From NCBI RefSeq assembly GCF_021729015.1, contig NZ_JAJQQZ010000002.1, positions 1 to 64,000 on the forward strand: 64,000 nucleotides of DNA, in the 5' to 3' direction. This document shows, piece by piece, positions 59,526 to 64,000 of the stretch. The stretch's first letter is position 1, and every line of letters begins with the position of its first letter. This DNA is from Halobacterium rubrum (lineage in GTDB: Archaea; Halobacteriota; Halobacteria; Halobacteriales; Halobacteriaceae). The notes under the pieces are model-generated. The model saw only the letters and a list, made by a program, of their open reading frames with translations, had not been told where the DNA came from and did no database searches. A program made the translations under genes and the position numbers.

Positions 59526-61076
59526 ATGAGCACCGACCAGACTGACGGGTTCGGCGACGACGACCTCGCGGACGACGGCGAACCCGACATCGAGTTCTAC
59601 GGCGGCAAACTGGCGAGCGCGTTCCCGCTCGTCTTCTTCGTCGTGTGGGCAATCGTACAGAGTGGCATCCTCCGCATCGGGGACACGACCGGCCTCGTCG
59701 CGGGGATGCTCGTCGCGCTCATCCTCGGCCTCTTCCTCGTAAAAGGGTCGTGGACGGGGTACGCGAACACCATCTTCGAGGGCATGACCCGCCGGGTCGC
59801 CGCGACCGCAGTCGTCGCGTGGCTCTGGGCGGGCATGTTCGCGGAGACGATCCAGACCGGCGAGTTCGTCTCCGGACTCGTCTGGGCGGCCGACGCAGTC
59901 GGCGTCGGCGCCTCGATGTTCCCGGCCGTGACGTTCATCCTCGCCGGCCTGCTCGCGACCGGTATCGGCACCGGCTACGGCACCACGGTCGCGTTCAGCG
60001 CGCTGTTCTTCCCGGCGGGCGTGCTGCTCGGCGCGAACCCCGCCTTGCTGTTCGGGTCGATTCTCTCGGGCGCCGTCTTCGGTGACAACCTCGCGCCCGT
60101 CAGCGACACCACCATCGTGAGCGCGGTCACGCAGGACGCCGACATCGGCGGCGTGGTCGCCTCCCGGTTCAAGTACGCCATCGTCGCGGCCGTCCTGGCG
60201 TTCAGCGCCTACCTCGTGGCGGGCGCCTCGATGTCCGGGCTCGACATCGCCGGCGACGCCCGCGAGATTCTCGTGTCGAGCGCCGAACCGCTCGGCCTGC
60301 TCCACCTCGGCTCGATGGCGGCCGTCATCGGCACCGCGGTCGCCGGCCGCCACATCGTCGAAGCCATCTCGTGGGGCATCGTCGTCGCGTTCGTGTTCAA
60401 CCTCGTGTTCGGGCTGGCGGACTTCTCGGAGATGCTCGTCTTCCGCGCGAGCGAAGACATCGGCATCGCCCAGGAGCTCGCGTTCCTGCCGTTCGTCGAG
60501 CTCGTGGAGGCCGGCGAGACGAGCGTCGGCGGGAGCCTCTACGCCGGCGCGCAGGGCTTCTTCCCGCTGATCGTCCTCGTGTTGCTCATCGTCGCCGGCG
60601 CCCAGATCATGATCCGGGGCGGCGGCTTCCGCGCCATCCAGGAGTGGCTGCTGAACTCGGTCGCCACCACCGTCCGCCGCGCCGAGCTGACGATGGTGCT
60701 GGGCACCGCGTTCGTCAACTCCATGATCACCATCAACACCGCGGCCGAGATCGCCATCGCGCCGTACATCGCGCGGCTCGGCGAGCGCTTCAACATCAAC
60801 GGCTACCGGCGCGCGAACATCCTCGACGCGAACACGAGCGCGCTCGGCTACATCTTCCCGTGGTCGGGCGGCGTGCTCGTCGGCTACGCCACCCTCCAGG
60901 GGCTGCCCGACGAGTACGCGTGGTTCGAGCAGTCGATGGTCGTCAACCCCATCGAGGTCGTACCGTTCGTCTTCCACGGCTGGCTGCTCGTCTCGGTGTT
61001 CATCGTCGCCGCGTTCACCGGCTTCGGGCTGGAGTACATCAGTGACCGCGAGAGCGAGGAGGTGGCTCGCGCATGA
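59526..61076 (+). CDS. nhaC: NhaC-family Na+/H+ antiporter
   Basis: 516 aa secondary transporter with about 11-12 hydrophobic helices. Residues 1-30 are acidic and cytoplasmic. LGANPALLFGSILSGAVFGDNLAPVSDTTIVSA (residues ~159-191; core GDNLAPVSDTT) is the NhaC-family signature with acidic ion-binding residues. TMVLGTAFVNSMITINTAAEIAI and NTSALGYIFPWSGG are in the second half. It exports Na+ (or swaps an organic solute) using the proton gradient; exact substrate is uncertain. CATATTTC ~38 nt before the ATG is a probable TATA. The next gene overlaps by ATGA. Confidence 0.85.
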   Translation: MSTDQTDGFGDDDLADDGEPDIEFYGGKLASAFPLVFFVVWAIVQSGILRIGDTTGLVAGMLVALILGLFLVKGSWTGYANTIFEGMTRRVAATAVVAWLWAGMFAETIQTGEFVSGLVWAADAVGVGASMFPAVTFILAGLLATGIGTGYGTTVAFSALFFPAGVLLGANPALLFGSILSGAVFGDNLAPVSDTTIVSAVTQDADIGGVVASRFKYAIVAAVLAFSAYLVAGASMSGLDIAGDAREILVSSAEPLGLLHLGSMAAVIGTAVAGRHIVEAISWGIVVAFVFNLVFGLADFSEMLVFRASEDIGIAQELAFLPFVELVEAGETSVGGSLYAGAQGFFPLIVLVLLIVAGAQIMIRGGGFRAIQEWLLNSVATTVRRAELTMVLGTAFVNSMITINTAAEIAIAPYIARLGERFNINGYRRANILDANTSALGYIFPWSGGVLVGYATLQGLPDEYAWFEQSMVVNPIEVVPFVFHGWLLVSVFIVAAFTGFGLEYISDRESEEVARA

Positions 61077-61342
61077 GCATCCTCGAGAAGTACCTCGCGG
61101 GCTGGTCGTTCCGCACGAACAAACCCAGCTTCGACGTCGGTGACGAGGTCGAGCTGTTCGTCACCGGCCGCGAGAACGGCGCGCAGATCGCTCGCGTCGG
61201 CGACTCCAAACTCCGGCTAGACGACGACGCGCCGGACGGCCTGCTGGACAAGCGCGTCCGCCTGAAGGTGACGAGCTTCGACGACAGCGAGCACGTCGGC
61301 GAGGCAGAGTACGTCGAGACCGTCGGCGAGAGCGCGTTCTAG
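61073..61342 (+). CDS. Small TRAM-like OB-fold protein, function unknown
   Basis: 89 aa overlapping nhaC by ATGA. It reads MSILEKYLAGWSFRTNKPSF then VGDEVELFVTGRENGAQIARVGDSKLRL (cited by GRENGAQIARVGD), DKRVRLKVTSFDDS and GEAEYVET. The pattern of a G-x-GxxIARV loop between strands is like TRAM or other OB folds that bind RNA. It is probably a haloarchaeal-specific family; the link to the antiporter may be only transcriptional. No cysteines, no membrane segment. Confidence 0.6.
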   Translation: MSILEKYLAGWSFRTNKPSFDVGDEVELFVTGRENGAQIARVGDSKLRLDDDAPDGLLDKRVRLKVTSFDDSEHVGEAEYVETVGESAF

Positions 61343-61473
61343 CCGGCCGACGGCAGCGGTATTCTCTTCGCGAATCGCCTCGTCCGTGCCGAGCGCTTCG
61401 ACGCGCTGCCCCGAACGACACCAGCGCCGCTGCTGGCGGGTCGGGACGACACTGAGAACTGCGACGGAGACCC

Positions 61474-61809
61474 TCAGACGGAGGAACCGAGCGGCTCGAT
61501 GCGCTCGACTTCGGCCTCGACGTGCACGCTCGACGGGAAGTCCCGCTCCATGATCTCGCGAGCGAGGTCGTCGTGGCCGTGCAGCGCCACGCGGCGCCGG
61601 TAGACGGTGTAGTGCCAGTCGTTTGTCTTCTCCTCCGGGTCGCCGCCGAGTCGGGCGTACAGCGGTACCCGAATCTCGGCGGGAGCGTCGGAGTGCGGAC
61701 CCTTGAGCTGGGCGCCCTTCCGCCGGCACGTCTCCTTGATGTCGGAGACGACGGCGTCCAGGGCCGTCCGGTCCCCACTCTCGAGGGATAGTTTAGTTAC
61801 GAAGGTCAT
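61474..61809 (-). CDS. Ribosomal protein uS10-like paralogue
   Basis: 111 aa. It starts MTFVTKLSLESGDRTALDAVVSDIKETC, then KGAQLKGPHSDAPAEIRVPLYARLGG and DWHYTVYRRRVALHGHDDLAREIMERDFPSSVHVEAEVERI. The pattern (strand, helix, GxxxxGPxxxP, R...H.R...H, then V.VE.E) is that of ribosomal uS10. It differs from the canonical archaeal uS10, and its neighbours are not ribosomal genes, so it is a paralogue. A TTTAAC element on the minus strand ~36 nt upstream is a possible TATA. Function outside the ribosome, or as an alternative subunit, is unknown. Confidence 0.8.
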   Translation of the reverse strand: MTFVTKLSLESGDRTALDAVVSDIKETCRRKGAQLKGPHSDAPAEIRVPLYARLGGDPEEKTNDWHYTVYRRRVALHGHDDLAREIMERDFPSSVHVEAEVERIEPLGSSV

Positions 61810-61932
61810 AGCTGGGGGTGCTACCGACGAGTGACGTGGCCCACCCTGTTAAACCGTGTGCTTGGCGGACCACGCGTGCGACCGACCCCCACTCCGACAT
61901 TCACTTAACTGGCGCACCACTATCTGCGGGCA

Positions 61933-62361
61933 ATGACGGTCGAAGCGACTAGCGCCGGTGCGATTCTGTTCCGCAATACGCGGGACCGGCGCGAGTACCT
62001 CCTCCTGAAGAGCCGGCCCGGGGACTGGGAGTTCCCGAAGGGCGGCGTGGAGGGGGACGAGGAGCTCCAGCAGACGGCGATTCGAGAGGTACAGGAAGAA
62101 GCCGGCATCGAGGACTTTCGCCTCGTTGACGGGTTCAGAGACGAGTACGACTACGTGTTCGAGGCGAACGGCGACCGCATCCACAAGACGGTCCACCTGT
62201 TCATCGCGAAGTCCTTCGAGGCGAGTGCCGAGCTGTCCAGCGAGCACTCAGACCTCCAGTGGCGGGACTACGAGCAGGCGGTCAACACCATCACGCAGGA
62301 CGGCCCCCGGGAGATTCTCGAGGACGCCCACAAGTTCATCGACGAGAAGGCGGAGATCTGA
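61933..62361 (+). CDS. Nudix hydrolase, diadenosine-polyphosphatase-like
   Basis: 142 aa. It begins MTVEATSAGAILFRNTRDRREYLLLKS, typical of Ap4A hydrolases. The Nudix box GGVEGDEELQQTAIREVQEEAGI is complete (GX5EX7REVXEEXGI), preceded by WEFPKG. The C-terminal half has KTVHLFIAKSFEA and LQWRDYEQAVNTI. It likely cleaves Ap4A or another dinucleotide polyphosphate to protect the cell. CTTAAC ~27 nt before the ATG (about 61904-61909) is a good TATA for a leaderless start. Confidence 0.92.
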   Translation: MTVEATSAGAILFRNTRDRREYLLLKSRPGDWEFPKGGVEGDEELQQTAIREVQEEAGIEDFRLVDGFRDEYDYVFEANGDRIHKTVHLFIAKSFEASAELSSEHSDLQWRDYEQAVNTITQDGPREILEDAHKFIDEKAEI

Positions 62362-62488
62362 CCGGCGCCCCGCCGGTCAGCCTCGCTGGCGGCAGTAGCA
62401 GCAGCGGCTGTGCTGGCTTCTCCGTACAGGCAGTCGATGCCGGTGGTGCGCCGAAAGAGGTAGGTGGGTCGACGGCCCCAGTCCGGCC

Positions 62489-63547
62489 GTGAGCGTCGGC
62501 CACGAGTTCGGGTTCGAGCTCCGGGTGTGCGCGTGGGTCGAGCAGTGCTGGCGTCCCGGGAGCGACGGCGACGACGTCTCCCGGCTCGTCGCCCGCCAGC
62601 TCGGCACGAAGCGGCGGCGCTGGGACACGGTGGTCCTGGAAGTCGACCCGGCGGGCCTGCGACAGCGCGCGAAGTTCGGCGCGCAGCGGCTGGACTCGGA
62701 CCTCCTGCACGTCGTCCGGCACGCGCCCCCGGAGTGGGCGTTCTACCGGGACGCGCTCCCGCACCCGGGCTACCCGTGGCGGTACGTCCGGGAGGCGATC
62801 CACCGGGCGAGCGACCGCGGCATCGTAGAGACCCGGCGTGACGGCAACAGAATCGAGCTCCGGCGGAGGTGGGAGTACCCGGCGGACTGGGTGCAGCGGG
62901 TCGTCGCAATCGAGAACAAGCCCGACCTCGACGCGTCGGCGGCGGACGCGCTCGCGGACCAGCTCCAGCGGGACGTGGCGCTCGGGCTCGCCGACGAGGT
63001 GTGGCTCGCGACGGCCGCCGACGAGGAAGGGGGCGTGGAGCGCGCGCTGCTCGCCGAACTCCCGGTCGAGGCCGGGATTCTGGCCTTCGACAGCAGCGGC
63101 GGCAACGACGAGTGGACGGCCTCCGTCGAGTGGCTGCCGCGGACGCTGGCCGCCGACGCGACTGGCACCAGAATCACCGACCGGCCCTCGGGGAGCGCGT
63201 TCGACCAGTCGGCCGCCGAGTTCGAGTACGTCGACGCCGACTGGAAGACCGAGAAACGCCTCGAAATCGCCGAGCGCGCGTTCGAGCGCGGCTGGCGGTC
63301 GTACGTCGACACGATGCGGCCGGACTGCCGGCACTTCCGGCTGACGCGCGCCGACCACGGCTACGTACCGGTCTGCGCGGCCAAACAGCGAGAACAGTCG
63401 GCGGCAGAGTGCTCGGGGTCGTGTCCGGAGTACGAGCCCGAGCCGCCGGCGTGGCGCCAGCGCGGGTGGCCCATCGAGGGCGGTCCCGGCAGTGCGATTC
63501 GGGACGTGCTCGCGGAACGACGGCAGCGACAGCGCGACGGCGGGTGA
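62489..63547 (+). CDS. DUF5787 family protein, possible PD-(D/E)xK nuclease with a Cys cluster
   Basis: 352 aa from GTG 62489 (MSVGHEFGFELRVC). The N-terminal part has two Cys (CAWVEQC, residues 14 and 20) and WDTVVLEVD (Asp46). Residues ~82-127 look like a winged helix (REAIHRASDRGIVETRRDG). Then VVAIENKPDL gives an E-x-K (Glu142, Lys144) followed by ALADQLQRDVALGLADEVWLAT, a common sequel to the catalytic Lys in restriction-like nucleases. The C-terminal ~75 aa contain four Cys spaced x15, x11 and x3. The nuclease and metal-cluster idea is mine, from motif reading; the family itself has no known function. Confidence 0.65.
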   Translation: MSVGHEFGFELRVCAWVEQCWRPGSDGDDVSRLVARQLGTKRRRWDTVVLEVDPAGLRQRAKFGAQRLDSDLLHVVRHAPPEWAFYRDALPHPGYPWRYVREAIHRASDRGIVETRRDGNRIELRRRWEYPADWVQRVVAIENKPDLDASAADALADQLQRDVALGLADEVWLATAADEEGGVERALLAELPVEAGILAFDSSGGNDEWTASVEWLPRTLAADATGTRITDRPSGSAFDQSAAEFEYVDADWKTEKRLEIAERAFERGWRSYVDTMRPDCRHFRLTRADHGYVPVCAAKQREQSAAECSGSCPEYEPEPPAWRQRGWPIEGGPGSAIRDVLAERRQRQRDGG

Positions 63548-63557
63548 GACGGCGCCG

Positions 63558-64000
63558 TCAGTCGTCGGCGACGGTGACGTCGTCGCGGGGGACGGCGAGC
63601 CGGTAGGTCGGCACGGTTCGGTTCTCGACTGCGACGATGCCCTTGCGCTTGAGCGTCTGGAGCGCGCGCCGCACGTCCCCGGACTCGAGGGCGGCGTCGT
63701 CGCCGCCGTACTCGTCGCGGACGGCGTGCAGGACGGAGACGACGCTCTCGGAACGCTCGTCGGGGCCGGCGATGACCGCGAAGACCCTCCGTTCGGTGTC
63801 GGACATGTGAACGGCGGGCGCCTCGCCGTCCTCGTCGACGTCGCCGACGAGTTCGGACGCTTCGGCGGTCGCGCGAATCATCGAGTCCTCGTCGCGGTAG
63901 TAGTAGTCGCGGAGGTGGTCCTCGAGGTACTGGTGGACGTCGCTCCCGGAGTCCAGGCCCCAGCGGTCCTGGAGTTCGCTGTTCTTGGTCGGCTGGAGGG
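63558..64000 (-). CDS. DUF5797-like protein, 5' part beyond the window
   Basis: At least 146 aa. The frame is open through the right edge: residues encoded beyond the internal ATG at 63881 read LQPTKNSELQDRWGL, SDVHQYLEDHL and DYYYRDEDSM, clearly continuous with MIRATAEASELVGDV, so the true start lies outside. The C-terminal half (TERRVFAVIAG, DVRRALQTLKRKGIVAVENR, YRLAVPRDDV) looks like a winged helix, suggesting a DNA-binding regulator. The family occurs widely in haloarchaea with unknown role. It converges with the DUF5787 gene, 10 nt apart. Confidence 0.75.
   Translation of the reverse strand, partial: LQPTKNSELQDRWGLDSGSDVHQYLEDHLRDYYYRDEDSMIRATAEASELVGDVDEDGEAPAVHMSDTERRVFAVIAGPDERSESVVSVLHAVRDEYGGDDAALESGDVRRALQTLKRKGIVAVENRTVPTYRLAVPRDDVTVADD

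Overview
The window is a stretch of haloarchaeal chromosome, most like Halobacterium or a close relative. The evidence is the very high G+C content, the strongly acidic proteins, and the many leaderless genes with a TATA element about 25-30 nt upstream of the start codon. Typical haloarchaeal families are present (DUF2298, DUF5787, DUF5797, GfcR, a KorAB-type ferredoxin oxidoreductase, halocyanin, Tat lipoproteins, geranylgeranyl reductases), as are archaeal aspS and XPB/Bax1. Gene density is high. I see no rRNA, tRNA, CRISPR array or intact insertion sequence. The first ~130 bases are AT-rich and may hold the remnant of a foreign gene.

Layout. 0.2-5 kb: RNA m5C methyltransferase, Bax1-like nuclease and XPB helicase. 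5-12 kb: grpE-dnaK, a DUF2298 membrane protein and dnaJ. 12-15 kb: an AMP-ligase-like remnant and four tandem GNAT acetyltransferases. 15-26 kb: acyl-CoA synthetase, LolA-like protein, a zinc-ribbon regulator, S66 peptidase, methylmalonyl-CoA mutase and epimerase, SDR, Nudix and a flavin reductase. 26-29 kb: korAB. 29-31.4 kb: CBS protein, then a small XRE-regulator/membrane-protein system with repeated palindromic operators and a decayed third gene. 31.6-36.6 kb: geranylgeranyl reductase, aldo/keto reductase, and an ABC exporter with its own winged-helix regulator and promoter palindrome. 36.6-39.3 kb: aspS and a PAPS-reductase-family gene. 39.4-45.9 kb: an AbrB-PhoU regulator divergent from pstSCAB-phoU. 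46-52.2 kb: glutaredoxin and the semi-phosphorylative Entner-Doudoroff set gdh-gfcR, kdgA, gad, with a HAD hydrolase and a MoaD-like protein. 52.3-61.3 kb: formamidase family, ferritin-like protein, rhodanese-MBL protein, ferredoxin, a second geranylgeranyl reductase, halocyanin, M20 amidohydrolase and NhaC antiporter. 61.4-64 kb: a uS10 paralogue, Nudix, DUF5787 and a partial DUF5797 gene.

How the genes work together. DnaK, DnaJ and GrpE form one chaperone machine. The mutase and epimerase act in propionyl-CoA use. KorAB feeds ferredoxin from 2-oxoglutarate. PstSCAB-PhoU imports phosphate. Gdh, Gad and KdgA carry glucose to pyruvate plus glyceraldehyde (or its phosphate) under GfcR.

The most interesting non-coding signals are four. 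(1) An ordered, oriented repeat element begins within a few bases of the stop codons of dnaJ, phoU and the PAPS-reductase-like gene. It belongs with a wider set of perfect hairpins having 3-nt loops downstream of other genes. (2) The dnaK tail, stop codon included, is repeated exactly 100 bp downstream. (3) Near-identical 18-nt operators lie in front of both transcription units of the XRE system. (4) A TTTACTCGG-type motif occurs in the promoters of gdh, kdgA and gad.
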